NCBI GenBank assembly: GCA_012295275.1
Contig: CM022665.1
Span: forward strand, 17,741,854-17,805,853
Length of the DNA stretch: 64,000 bases
Reading direction: 5' to 3'
Source of the DNA: Chrysomallon squamiferum
Taxonomy: Eukaryota > Mollusca > Gastropoda > Neomphalida > Peltospiridae
A model generated the notes under the pieces. The model searched no databases, was not told the DNA's origin, and saw only the letters and a list, made by a program, of their open reading frames with translations. The position numbers were made by a program, and so were the translations under genes. Positions 1 through 14,810 of this stretch are shown piece after piece. Numbering within the stretch: the stretch's first letter is position 1; every line of letters begins with the position of its first letter.

Positions 1-384
1 GTATATATATATTTTTTTTTTTTCTGCAGCTAGTATTTGGTTACAGGTGGTGTGATGTTCTGAGGATTTCATCATGTATTTTTTAGCTTTATTTAAATGA
101 AGAAAACTGGTTGCAGGCAATGACGTCAAATACATACATGCATGAACACATACAAACAAACATACATGCATAATATATATACACATACATACATCCATAC
201 ATGTATATATACATACATAGATAATGTTCCACATCAACACCTACAAATACATACACACAACATGCATGCACACATACATTCATTTACATATTCATTCTCA
301 CCCGCATACACTGACATAAACACATGCACTTACATACATAGTCAGATCCTGACATGCATGCACACACACACAGAGATACCATTA

Positions 385-448
<64 letters not shown>

Positions 449-1155
449 CAATTACACAGACTGTACCCACATTTAAACACAAAATATTTGTTGCTGAGTG
501 TTCAGGTGTGACAGATCCCTAAGTGAAACTTTACACTGAACTGGCCACTCCCTCCACTCTGACACATACCTCTAACATACACAAATCACAAGTGAGTGAG
601 CTCTGGCAATATTGAGAAAATAATCATACTGGAACTAAATAAATTAAGTGGACTGATCTCCAGGTACCAGACCAATTATCCAGCATCCTGAAATCCAGAA
701 AGACCACAAAACTGAAAGTTTTTTCCTCAATGCTATTTTCAAACATTGCATGTGCAGGGGTGTTGTCCTCACCAGACTGGAACTACTCTTTCAAGCCACA
801 TGGCGTTCATTCACTTGCCACATTGTTTATGTGTCAAGTCGCCACAGTTGTGTATCATCAATTTTCTTTATGTTTTTAATTTTAAATTGTTTATGCCTAA
901 TTATCTACATATTTAGATGCCTTGGTACCAGAAAACTGGAAAGCCTCAGGTCCCAAGGAGTCCAGATAATTTGTCCCGTACCTGTATATATCATTTTGAA
1001 CTTTATTGGAAGACAAATGAAAAAGAAAGAAACCAAAACACAAATCTGCCAAACATTTTTTTTTAGCGCCTACAGACATAATTTCCCATTCCAGACAGTC
1101 TATAGTATATTCTTCATTGTTTAGGAAAGTGGTATTCATGAAAATATATAAATAT

Positions 1156-1192
<37 letters not shown>

Positions 1193-1466
1193 TGTGTAGA
1201 GGTAGTTGTGTACATTGAATATAAAATGATTATGTGTACGTATACACGTACATACACACACACATGTTTGATATTAATATGTCTTTGTATATATATGTAT
1301 ATATACATATGTGTGTGAATGTGTATGCAGATGTAGTTGTGTACATTGAATATAAAATGGTTATGTATTTGTATACACACATGCACACACACGTTTGATA
1401 TTTGTATGTCTTTGTATATGTGTTTGTGTGTGTGTGTGTATATATATATGTATGTATTTATACATA

Positions 1467-1508
<42 letters not shown>

Positions 1509-2540
1509 CATTATAGGTATTTATTATCTACATATATTTTGAGAGCTTGCTGGTGAAAAATCACACTTAACACACAGATATTATTTATTGACACAGGCTG
1601 GGAGTGGTAGAACACCAGTGATTTATAATGTGTGACAAGCTGCTGCTGTAATCTGATAGCTCCTTGTTTTTAGTCTGAACTTTAGAGAAGAAAAACAGCA
1701 ACACATTATTAATGTTGATTAATTGTATAAGGAAGGTGTTAGAGATGAATGTATTTGTGTTTAATTATAAATTAAAAAAACCCCACATTATGTTGTTTTG
1801 AAGAATTGTCTAAAAAATGTAAAATATTGTTTTTTAATGTTGTGATGAAGAAAAGTTTACTGTTTGGTACTTGTTTACTTGTTTTATTTACTTATATGTC
1901 TCTCTCTCACTCTCTCTCTCTCTCTTTATTTTGCTCTGTACCTCCATCCCTTCTCACTCCCTGCTCTTCTCATTCTTTCCATATCTTTTTACACCCTTCT
2001 CTCTGTCTGTTTCTCACTCACTCTGTTTTTATTTCTCTCTCTCTGACTATTCCTTGCTGTCTGTATCTCTCTCACTCTCTCTCTTTCTGTAGGCCTATGT
2101 ATCTCTCTCCCTGCCTTTCCTTTCCAGCTTTCTTTCTCCTTCTCCTTAACTCTCTCTCTCTCCTTTTCTATATCTCATATTTACTTCTCCATTATCAATT
2201 CCAAAAACTGTCTGTTATTCTGATTTTCTCAATATCCAAGTTGAATATACTCACATTGTACATATGTATATCAGCATACAAAATATTGAGACAAAATTTT
2301 GTTTTGCAGTACGAAGGTTTTTAAAAAGAAATAGAGGACATGTTTCTTAGAGTAATATTCTTGTTACAAAATAAATTATTCAACAATATTTTATTATTCA
2401 CTGTAATAACATGTAAATAATCATGCATTTATGTATTTATCTATGTGTATGTGTGAGTAGTGTCTGTGTATGTATATATTTATATAGGTATGTATGTATG
2501 TCAAATACATCTTATAACTATTTCCATTTTCTGTTTACAG
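1..2540. other. Intron or upstream part of SHANK, repeat-rich
   Basis: No coding exon was found here. It holds a (CT)n run at 387-443, (GT)n runs at 1158-1191 and about 1469-1507, and a CT-rich stretch at about 1,900-2,170. Two similar pieces at about 1,200-1,255 and 1,328-1,395, both with the core GTTGTGTACATTGAATATAA, form a small tandem duplication. The SH3 exon of SHANK is not visible. Confidence 0.6.
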
Positions 2541-2614
2541 TGAATATGCACCAAGAACAGTGATACTACAGAAAGGATCTGAAGGATTTGGTTTTGTCCT
2601 GCGAGGTGCAAAAT
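2541..2614 (+). CDS. SHANK: SHANK exon: PDZ start (GFGF loop)
   Basis: Acceptor TGTTTACAG and donor GTAAGT flank the exon. It enters with the third base of a split codon and leaves in phase 1. It encodes EYAPRTVILQKGSEGFGFVL and then RGAK, covering PDZ strand A, the GFGF loop and strand B. Confidence 0.92.
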
Positions 2615-3685
2615 GTAAGTTTTAACATTTTTATTTTTTTACTTCTTACAGCTAAAGCTTCCTACTCACCTTTCAGATGTCATGAAAAATCAGCAATCAT
2701 GATTTTTGTGTTGTTGGTTTTCAGCAAACTAACAATATTAAATAACTTATCTGGTTACTACCTGTAACTAATATCTCATTGTTATCTGATTATTACCTGT
2801 AATTTACCTGATTATTGCATCTCACTGATACCTGTAATTTACCAATAACATCTCACTGTCATTTGTGATTTACCTATTTCACATTTCACTGTTACTTAGT
2901 TGTTGCCTGTGACTTACTTATTACAACTCATTGCTATCTAGTTATTACCTTTGATTTACCTGACTATTACATCTAATTGTTACCTGGTTATTACCTGTGA
3001 TTTACTTGTGATACACACACACACACACACACATACACATTAAGGAGCATATATACATACTTACTTACATTACCTATACATACATAATGCATATAAGTAG
3101 GCATTCATACCTTAAAGTATAAATTATCTTCATATACACAAACAGCAATGTCACAAGCAATATATCATTGAAAAGAATGAAATAAGTGGTCTTTTCATTT
3201 CATTCAAAGTGGCCTCAGTGGTATTTGAAAGGTAGATATCATCAGAACTTTGTCACTATTTGATTCTGTCCTGATATACTTTTACAGTAGCCTTTATATC
3301 AGTACAGATAAAATATTTATTTCCTCACTCAGTTGTACATTATATTTGGAATACCTGAATGAAACAAAATTAGACCCCCAGTGCTGTTTGAGTTTTGTTG
3401 AGGACAGTTGGCAAAGATATGATATTAGTTATGAGAAAATGTAAATGTTAAAAAGCTAATTGTGTAGAAGTGTATGGAAAATTACTGTGTCAGTGTCTCA
3501 GAGAGAAAAAAATGTAAGGGACGACACACATAATGAGAGGAACAGTGAAGCAGAAATACTGAGAGAGAGAAACATATAAGAGACAATGAAACAGAAAGAA
3601 GAAAATTCATAAATAGAAAAATTGAGACAAAGAGTAAATTGTGATGTAAATACAGACTCATGGAGATGTAGATAGAGTTAGAAAA

Positions 3686-3729
<44 letters not shown>

Positions 3730-5192
3730 TGTGGGGAGAAAAAGATTTTTCAAAATGATTGTTTTTTTTCAAGACCATCATATAATTCTAGACACATTTC
3801 TGTTGAATCCAAGCTGAAAACTTCAACAATTTCTCACACTTCAATGTTTACAGTCCTTACATGTACATTACATGAACTGCATTAGGCACATAATTAACAC
3901 CTGGATACAGCTATTCAACATCTAAAGCTGCAGCATATGACCATAGAGACAGCAACTTTGAAACAACACCTTTTACTCCCTGTTGCTTTAGTATGCTGTA
4001 ATAAATTCTTACAGACCTCATATTTCAAAACAGACAACAATATCAGGTACAGCTGATTGTGGTGCAAAAATGGCACATTTTTTCCAGTGACTGGTTTATC
4101 ACTAACAACAATAGCAAGGATATAGGAAAAAAAAGTACAAGACTTTGAATAAGTGAATAAGATAATGGTTTGACAATAGGTTAATAAATTTGATATTGCT
4201 AGAGATTAGGAATCAAACATTTAAATATTTTGATAGTAATGGCTATTGAAAAATCTTTGTTATGATGATATGAGTTATTCCCTTCAAAATAGAAGTAAAG
4301 CAAGTTTTGTTTGCATTTTCCCTTAAACATGAAAACATATTTTATGTCATCAATTCATAAGTTGCTTCTATGAATTAGCAACAAGGAGTCTTTTATATAA
4401 ACTCCCCACGGAGTGGTCTACTTTATGATTTTGCAGCAATAAGACTTATATATATATATATGTATGTATATATAAACATACTGATATGAAAAAATATATA
4501 TTCTCTGCTATCATACAGATACTCTTTTCACTTTGCATCAGGTATTTTGTATATGCACACTGATGGAAGCAAAAAAATATATTCTCTGCTATGATTTTGT
4601 GAAGATACTCTTTTCAGTCTGCAGCAAAAGATCTTTTATGTATACATACTGACTGACATAAAAAAATTATATGTTTTCTGCCATCAGTTCATCAAATACT
4701 CATTTCAAGTTGCAGAAAGAAATCTGTTATATACACCTTATTATTGACAGGAAATACATCCTATAGTAAAAAAAAAAAAAAAAAAAAGAAATACAAAAAT
4801 ATAAATACACAAGTAATGTAGTTTGAATGAACACACCCAGTGCAATATCAAACAGAACAAGGTGTCAGAAATGTGGCCAATTTGTTTGACATTCCATCAG
4901 AGATTTGTTTGTGTTGCTTCATCACCAGTGTTGACATCATCAACATGAACAGTGATGGTTTGCAGAAATCTTCAACAAAATGTTTTTATTATGTAACAAG
5001 AGAAAACAATTTTTTTTTTTTTTTTTTTTTTTAAATAACAATAAAAAAAAAACGAACAACCTTGAAAACAAACAAAAAACAATGATATAATTTCTCCTCC
5101 TCATTACAAAAACATTGTGGGTTTTTTTTTCTTAAATTCTTTCTAATACTTTATGAATAAAAACTGATGATAATAATAAAAATAAAAATAAA

Positions 5193-5223
<31 letters not shown>

Positions 5224-6883
5224 TAATAAAAATTAATAAATAAATATTTGATTGGAACAAACATTTGTAGTATTTAGACAATTTATAAGTCTATATACAA
5301 ATATCTAGATATTGTCTTTGAATTTACTTTGAAAATGTTATGAACTTTTGTCCCACTATTTTCCCTGAAGTTTCTCGAATATATAAAACTACTCTGATAT
5401 ATCTACCAACTTTCTTTGTCAATGTTTTGATAACATATCATATTGGTCTCTGAAATTTCCATTATTTTATTTTCTTTCCTTCAATATCTAACACAAATTT
5501 TCTGTTCACTGAGCAGAGTAAGCATAGTTTGTTTTTAATTCCTCCATATTTTTAAAATAACTTTATTGTTTTCTTAATTTTTTTTTCATTACTCTTATTA
5601 TTTTCTTTACTTTTCTATTGTTTCTTAATGTTTTTCATTATTTTTTTAAATTTCCTTATTGTTTTCATTATTTTTTCACTGTTTTCTTTATTGTTATTTT
5701 TTGTTTTATTATTTTTTAATTTTAACTATTGTTTTCATTATTTTTTTTACTGTTTTCTTTATTGTTATTTTTTGTTTTATAATTTTTTAATTTTAACTAT
5801 TGTTTTCATTATTTTTCCATTGTTTTGTTTTTTACTTTCCATTTGTATTCTTAATTTTTTCTATTGTATTCCTTGTTACTCCATTGTTTTCCCATCAGAA
5901 ATGATTTACCTTTTTTCCTCATCATGTGATCTCTGTAAACAAAACTACCTAGTAAAAACCCATTGTGTGCTGGAATCCTCTTGAAACTTAATTACCTTTT
6001 GTTTGTAATTGACTGCTGGTTTTTGTGACCTGAATAATTGTAACAATTTAGTCTGAAGTAAAATATAAAAACCTATATTTCTGTCTCAAACACTTTTTTT
6101 TTTTTTAATATGTTTGTTTGAAATGTTATTTATTAGAGTTGAATGAATGAAAATACAAATAAAAGAATAAATGAATGAATGAATAATTAACAACACCACA
6201 GTATGAAAAACAACATGAAAGTGGTCTGTGGAATAATAGCAGTTAGTTTCTTCATCAGTATTCAGTGTTTAAAAAATGTGTAAAATTATTAAATACTTAT
6301 GGTTATAGATTTCTTCATTAAAACATTCATAGATTTCTTCATTTCATCTGACACAAATGTCTTGGTTCGTTAAATATAGTTTGTTTATTTTTTTTACATA
6401 TATATTTTTTAAATCTCTTGTGTGTATAATCATTGCAAGATACAACTAACTTAGCTTTTGAAAATCATTGATGTGTAGATGACAGTTACAAAATATTACT
6501 TACTTTGCTATTGAAAATCACTGACATGTAAAACTAATATTAAAACAGCTAATAACCGATGTCATGAACTTGCATACAAACCTTGCTGTGATAACATACA
6601 TTAAGATGAATGGGTGGTAAGTATTTTATAGGATGAAGAATACTTAAGATGAATATACATTACAAGCCTGTGGCTGTGGGTGGATGAGTCAGTATTTATT
6701 GAGATAGAAATAAAAAAAACTGTTTGTGGTTGAATGGAGGCACTGTGTCTGTTTATGAATGGAAATTAGATGGGAGATGATTTAAGAATGTTAAATGGTG
6801 TTTGAAAAATGCTTCAAGGGTTTCTCATGTTTCATGCAACAGTTTGTAGTTTATCATGGAGAAGGAGTGACAAAAGGAGAAGA

Positions 6884-6949
<66 letters not shown>

Positions 6950-8550
6950 AGGGTTAAGGGAGTGGAAGGGGAGGTGAGAGCAAGAAGATGAGGGTGAGAG
7001 AATAGAGAAAAAAGAAGGTGTGTGTAAGACAGATGGAGAATGATGGAAAAAAAAAAAGAGAAAAAGACAAGTAAAGGAAAACAGATAAACGATAGAAAAG
7101 TTTAAGGAGATAGACAGATGGTGTGTGAAATAATGAAAGAAGAAGTAAGGAAAAGAAATAGAGAGAACTGATGTACAGAATAAAAAGACAGAAAGGTAGA
7201 AGGTAAGAGAACAAAAAAAAAAGTATGAGAAACAGAGAAATACAGATAAATTCACAGAGAAATAGATAGTTAAATATAAAATAAAAACATTTAAAAACAC
7301 CTGAGGCTTTATTTTTGGATGAATAAAAAGATAATATAACATAAAATAAAATAAAACTTTTTGTAATAATATTTGTGAAAAAAAAAGCTTCCAGTTACAC
7401 TTTCTATAACAGAGCAGTTTTTAAAAATTATATTTTCCTCTGAAAAGTTTTATTGCCTGATTAACATATTTTAAATAATGTGAGAAAAAAATTGTTAAAT
7501 ATTATGTTTCTGTTTTTATTCTTTTTAAACATATCTATGAATTTTATATTTTTGAAAGCAAAAAATTAAAAAATATAAAAAATTACTATTAGCGATTTTT
7601 TCATTATATTATGTATTCAGTTTTATATTTTATATTAACCCTTTATGTTTTAAATTAACCATTTATATTTTATGTCATGTCTTAAATTTTCCCTGTAAGT
7701 TTCACAATAACCATTTATATATGCATTAGCCTTTTATATTCTAAATTAACCCTTTACATATTTACATTAATCCTATATATTCTACATTAACTCTTTTTCG
7801 TTTATGTAACATCCCTTTATTATTCTACATTAACATTTTCTGTTTTACATTAGTTCTTTTTGTTCTGCATTAACCCTTTATATTCTAAACTTATCCATTA
7901 TATTTTATGTAATCCTTTCATAGTTTTCATAAACCATTTATACTGTGTTACCCATTTATATTATTTATTAACCTTTTATATTTTATATTATGTTATCCTT
8001 TTATACTGTACATTATTTACCCTTTATATTCTAAGATACATACTAGTATATTATATTTCAAAGAACATGATGTATTGAGATAATAAAATAAACATCAAAT
8101 AGACATGCCCACATTCTAAACATCTTTTCCTGTTCACAGACAGCATCAATATGAAGCTGTCTGTTAGGTGAAAGATGGCAGACATTTTGCCAAAATGGCT
8201 TCTCTTTGTTACATTGGTTATTTTACCAGACAAGTGAATTTATAAAACAAACAGAAAGAAAACCTCCCCATTCTTTGTTATATCTTGTAACAATATGTCA
8301 CACTTTTCATGTATGATTGTTTTTAACTTGTCAAATATTTGAAATAATATGTTTTGTGTGTATGAAAGTTGAAGGTGTTTGGTTAGAAAAAAGATGAGGA
8401 GAAATAACTCTGTCTTGGACATTCAGTCCAGGAAAATGTATTGTGTGTGGATGAAACAGAATTAGTGTGTTCATATATTAGTTCTGGAGTATCTGTGTGT
8501 ACATGTATGTACATACATATATATATATCAATACATACATACATATAAAC

Positions 8551-8595
<45 letters not shown>

Positions 8596-10519
8596 TTTGA
8601 TTTTTGTCACTTTGCTTCAAGTTATAATAATATGTAATTATTAAAATATAAAAGGTTAATTTAATCAGTTGGTACATTTGTGATGTTTTTTCTTTCTTTC
8701 TTCTTGTTGTTTTATTTTAATTTGTTTCAAAGGTTCACATTTTTTATTTAATTTTTTTTAATTGGGTGTGATTAATGAGATTTTTAATGTTTGTAAATTT
8801 TATAATCATTTTCGGCTTATTTTCAATGAATGTTTATTTAGAGACACCTGGACATTTTTTAAAGATGAATTATTAAAAATATTTTATAATTATGATTTAA
8901 GAGATAAAACTACTTCTACTGGTTACTCTTACCAGTTAGCAGGAAGAGGTATTTTATATACACCTTCTCGCAAACCGTGAAACTCATACCATGGTTGGAA
9001 TGGTTAAGGAACTTTGATAAGATTTATTAATATTTTTTCGGCCATTTTATGATTCTGTCTTTTTTCTGTTTGTCAGATAAATATTTTAATTATGAAACAA
9101 AACAAAACAAAAAAAAAAGATTTCTATGTATGTTTGACAATATTAAATTTTCACAGGTGAAATAAAATAAAACTGTGATAAGTATATATAACAGTGTTCT
9201 GAAAAGAGACATGTTTCTTAATAATAATTATTTGTCATAGTTGACTTAACAAGTAAGAATTAAAAATTTTATTTCTCCAGTCTCTGTGTTAGTTTCTTTT
9301 ATGTTATAATGAAACCTGATGGTTTTTCATTAACTTCAACTTTTATGATCATATAAAATGTTACAACCATCAGTTAATGGTTAAAACTGCTGATGGTATA
9401 GGCCAACTTGGAATCAGTAATGACTACTTCATGTTGTTGTCTATCTACACTAATTTCATCAGAGATTTACTTACTTATAAATATGAGATAATTAATAAAT
9501 AATAATAATAATAATAAAAACTGTTGGATTAACATGTGTAGAAATATCAGATGCAGTAATTATATTTGCAAATGATAACAGAACTTAAGACATATTTTAC
9601 TTTTATTTTTATAAAGTACAGATTAGATTAGAAAACATATTTATATATAGGGCATATGTAGGTTATAATTTTTTTGAGCAAAGTTACATTGGAGATTGTA
9701 TTTTCTTACAATTAGCTTGCTGTACTGTGATGCTCATTTAACATTGTAAAATTTTACAACAACAATTAAGATTTAACCCTTTACCTTTTCAGATTACTTA
9801 ATAGCTGATGTATTCATAGTGTTAACATTTCATTAAGTGTTCTTTGTTTCTTCCATTCACTAGATAGGCACTGACTAGGTATTTTCTAAAGATTATTTTT
9901 TTAAAACAATTACTGGTGATTATCAAATGCTTGTTTTTTAAGGACATATTAATAGAACTGAATATGATGACTGGGTAAATTGATGTATTAACAGAACTGA
10001 CAGAAATGAAAATGATTACTGGGTTCATTTGGAATTAGTATTTGTTTGGAGTATTAACAGAAATGAAAAGATTAATTAGTTAAGATTGTATTTTGTTGAC
10101 TGAGAATTAAAGATTCAAGTCTTGAACTAACTGGTCAGTTTACTGATGTTTGAAACCAGGTGGCAACCATCAGTTTGCTAATATCTGACCCAACATAACA
10201 ACTGGTTATATTGTTTTGTTGTTTCAGTTCCTTTGATTGAAAACCCATTATTATTTTTAAAGAAGAACTTACCAAAGTATAACATCATACAGTTCTTTGT
10301 ATTAATTCATGACCAGTCAGTTAGTGTATCAATAAATTTACTATATTTTGTCAGCAGAGGGTGAGTTTGAAAATATTTTCATAACATATTATTTTTGAAA
10401 ACTGTAATCATGCTTAAATCTGTTTTTACCATTTTATAAGGTAGTTTAGAATTTTACAGAGTAACCTTCAGAGATTTAAATAGGTATCAGCTGAAGCAGA
10501 GTCCAGAATCTAGAAATTA

Positions 10520-10594
<75 letters not shown>

Positions 10595-13573
10595 GGTGCT
10601 GAAAATCAGCTGAACACACAAGTAATTCAGACATCTTGAATTAAATATTTTAATATCTAAATGTTTAAAATTTTTGTCATAGAAACAAAACTCTAAAACA
10701 TTTATTGTTTTATTTTTTTTTAACAATTTTTGAACAATAAAACAACACTTAATATTTTAATATTAAACTTTTTTCAGCTTTAAAATTTCCATCATTGTAA
10801 CAGAATAAATATAATATTTCAGATGACATTCTTATGATGACAATGCACAGAAAACAAACTATATATACCAATAATAATTATAACTTTCTGTGTAATTATT
10901 GTATTGTCTAGGCAACAAACTATATAGAACAATAAAAATGATAAATTATCTTATTTTCTTAATAACTGTAAACTAAACAACAAACCATATACATACACAC
11001 ACAATAAAAGTTATAAATATTTTAACTTTCTTAATAATTGTATTTTCTGTACAACAGATTATATATACAATACAAATTATTTAACTTGTTTTTGAAAATT
11101 GTATTTTCTAGAGAAAAACTATACACACATAGATACAATAAAAATTATCAGCAGTTATTTAACTTTTTAATTATTGTGTTAGAACAAACAAGAGGCAATA
11201 TTTTAATTTTTAAGTGTCTGTTCACCGATTTTTAATGGCTGAATCAACATAAAAAAGCAAAGAGCACTTAGCAGCATTTTTCACTGACGTTTAGCAATGC
11301 AAAACATTTTTTTCTTCTCTTTGGGTTAGCATGTGTACACACATATCTGCCTTAATTTTAAGCAGACGTAAAACTCAAAAATAGACTGGTTGCCGTGACA
11401 TTATGAACTAAACCTTTTCATGTCATCTTCTGCTCATTTCATCTACAATGATAAAAGGTTTTACACAAAGTCATGTTGTTGTCTGTTTCAAAATCTCTGG
11501 TGGTGGCATCTAAACGTCATGACAGCATCCACAGAAACAAACTCTGAGGAAAGTAGTAACTGAAAAGTTATGGAGGAGTTGAAATTTTCATGGACTTTGG
11601 GAATTTTTTCTTTCTGTTTTTGATGATTTCCAGAAAATATTTTATTTCTTTTTATCTTGGAATTTATTTTTTGACATTTTTCTTCAAGTAATGAAATATC
11701 AACAACTTTATTTATGATATTTTCAGTTTAAAATTTAGATTCAAATAAACTGAAGGATATTTAAAATATTTATTTTTGTTTGATTTTAATCTGAAATTGA
11801 AATATTTTGGATTTTTGAACTTTGTTTTATTCATACACACATATGGATCTTTGTACAATCTTTTAAAGATAAATTTGGATTGTAAATGATTTTGGTTTTT
11901 GAAATTACCAAAACTAGATATGGGAAATGTAAAAAGTAGGAAGTGTCATACATTTCAAGGTTCACTGACGATTGAGAATTCTCAAAATGTGGAATCTAAA
12001 AAGCTGGATAAAAGTTTGTGTGAAAAACAAACCAAGTGTAAGTGTATTGATTTGACATATACAAAGTTTTAAATTATAAATACTAGTTTGGTTTAAAACA
12101 TATGTAAATTTATATCTTTAATAAAAGTATATTAGTTTAAAACAGATCTGAATATTTAACAAAAGTACAACTTTTGGTACAGAGTCCTAAACAATTATAA
12201 GATTTTTACAAAAGCATGACATGTCATGATAATATGTGTGAAAAAGTCAGAGTCATCCTGTCAGACATGTATTTCAATCACAATCCTTTATTATTAGTAA
12301 AGATGAGGTACTATAAGAAAACTATCAGAATCATAAAATCATAATGTATCACTAAAGGATTGCTTTAACTGTTAAACAACATTCTAAAACTGATGTATTT
12401 TTCTTTTTGTTTCTTTTTATCATTTATCAGTTGTTCTTCTTATAATATTACTTTATTTTTTAATACTATCTTGACAATTTATACTTTTTAATAATTTCTA
12501 GTGATTAATAATCTTGGCAATAAACTCATTTTTAGACCAGTATCTGGGTGGGTCGTTATTCCTATACCCCTTTTTTCATTGACTGGTGCTTTTAATTTAT
12601 TATGAAACTCCCTTCACATTGAACATTATGTTTCTTTGTCAGTTGTCTACTTTTATAAGAACAATGATATCACTGTGTTGTAATTCTGAGATTCTGGATT
12701 TAGTCTTATAGCTGAGATGACCGGTGCCCTGTCAAATTGAAGATTGTTTCTGCTACAAACTGACACTTACTGGCTCCCAGATTTTGCTAATTTATATTTC
12801 TGTCATAACTAGTAAATGTAATGTACTCATTGTTAAACAAATGCATTGTCCCTTCTGAAAGGAAATACATCATTTCAGTTATATTGAAATAGATCACATT
12901 GTACTAGAGTGTTCATTTACTGGGGTGTTATGGGTCACAAGATCAGTTTCCCATTCCAGGCAGTACCTAATGAAGTATGTATTAGTGTGCATAATTTGTA
13001 CTTAAATAAACGATCCCTTGTAGAAATGAGTAAGAGTAGCCCATAGTACTGAAATGAGTAGGAATAACCCACACAGTGAGGAAACTAGTAAAAATAGCCC
13101 TTAATGTAGAAATGAGTGAGAATAGTCCATAATGTTGAAGTATGTTTCTTTTCTCATATTATGACTTACAAAAACAACATAAAAGAAAAACTGTAAAGAT
13201 TTTTTCATTTTTCTCAAATCATCATTATACTATTGAAGTGATTGTTTTTTGTACAGAATATTAAAAATACTTATATTATCTTCATCAGTAAAAAAATGGC
13301 TGAAAATCAAATCTGGTAATATTCATAGTGAAGAAGAAGAAAAAAAAAAATTATTGACTATAATGTTAGCAAGATTTATAATAAATATTTTTTTTATATT
13401 TTTCAGCTCAAACAAGGGCAGCTAACTTGGACTTTCAGCCCACCCCAGAATTCCCTGCACTACAGTATCTGGACAGTGTGGACATTGGAAGTCAGGCTGA
13501 TAGGGTAGGGCTAAAGTCTGGGGACTTTCTACTGGAGGTGAGTTATCTTTCTTTGTTTAAAATAATAAAAAAA

Positions 13574-13609
<36 letters not shown>

Positions 13610-14777
13610 TAAAAAAAAATAATGAATTATAAATAACAACAGCTAAAGTGCAACAACCAAAATTAAAGCTAAAAATATAAGTAAAAACCCCAACAAAAAC
13701 AACTTTAATAATAATTATAATAATAATAATGCTAAGTAAATAAATAAATTTAAAATCCATTCTTAAGATTTATTTCATTTATTTCACATGTACTTTTTTC
13801 TTTCCTTTTCACTCTTTTCTTTGTTGTTCTTGTACTTTTTTTCTTTTGTTTTCTAAATTAATTTTGTTGCAGGAAAAGGTGAAGAAGTAAAATTTATCAT
13901 TATTTTCTAAACCTGTGTCAAAAAGGCACACAAACACACACAAAAAATAATGACTGTTTATGAAGGGAAGTAACTCTACTGTAAAGAAATTCAGTAATTT
14001 GAAACAACAAAGCTAAGCGCTTAAATTTGACACTTACTGTTCGTGCTATTGGTAAAATATATCTTTCGAAGATTAAACTTTTTGTTTTGTTCCTCAAAAT
14101 ATTTATCAGAGATATCAGCTCCACTGTAATTGAAGTGCATTGTTTCATTTGTTAATAATACAAAAGAATAAAAAAAAAAAAAAGGAAATAAAAGAAGCAT
14201 AGAAGATATTTTATTACCAGAAGTGTATAATACCTGCATTATCTCAAAGGAATATTTTAAAAAAAATTTAAATTTTATTCATTGTTTGAACGTAGCAATT
14301 ACATTTCTGAAATTGTTTTGTCTTATTTTTGGAATTTATTGTGTGTTCTGTTTTTTCTTTTCTACTTGTTTTGTTTTGTTTTGTTTCTTTTTTTACATCT
14401 TAAGCAAAACTCTAAAATCTAGGCATTTAGAATTATTAACATATACTGTTTTACCTCTTACAAAATTATTTAACATCTTAGCATAACACATATTTTCACC
14501 TTAGTATATAATTTGTTTTTGACAGCAAAACAGTTTTGAATTATAATTTATTTGTTTAAATTTGACATTTGCATACAGATAAACAGAATTCATTAATTCT
14601 CATTGTTTAATACCTTTATTTCAATCCAAAAAACCCCCCAAAAACAACAACCATTACTCAATAATTAAGTGAAATATACAGAACAAAAACAAATAAAAAA
14701 GATACTACTACTATTACTACCACCACTACTACTACAAATAATAGTGTAATAAATTAATAATAACAATCACAATAATT

Positions 14778-14810
<33 letters not shown>

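Larger units (their letters stand above)
2615..13406 (+). other. Large SHANK intron (10.8 kb)
   Basis: The intron splits the PDZ between RGAK and the PALQYL segment. It carries several degenerate tandem arrays (2748-3010, 4387-4760, 7615-8040, 13021-13137), dinucleotide tracts (GA 3689-3726 and 6886-6946, CT 10522-10590, TA about 8559-8592) and long T-rich runs (5,560-5,880). A less AT-biased island at about 11,330-11,610 might be conserved noncoding sequence, but nothing specific identifies it. Confidence 0.75.

Noticed and set aside
142-522. Reading frame rich in Thr, His and Ser-Leu repeats
   Set aside because: It translates ACATAC and CT microsatellite sequence; no codon bias, domain or splice context.
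1806-2324. 172-residue reading frame
   Set aside because: Composed of degenerate CTCTCT sequence giving Ser/Leu repeats; lies in a SHANK intron or upstream region.
6854-7342. 162-residue minus-strand reading frame
   Set aside because: The translation is of GA-tract and purine-rich intron DNA (Leu/Ser/Phe).
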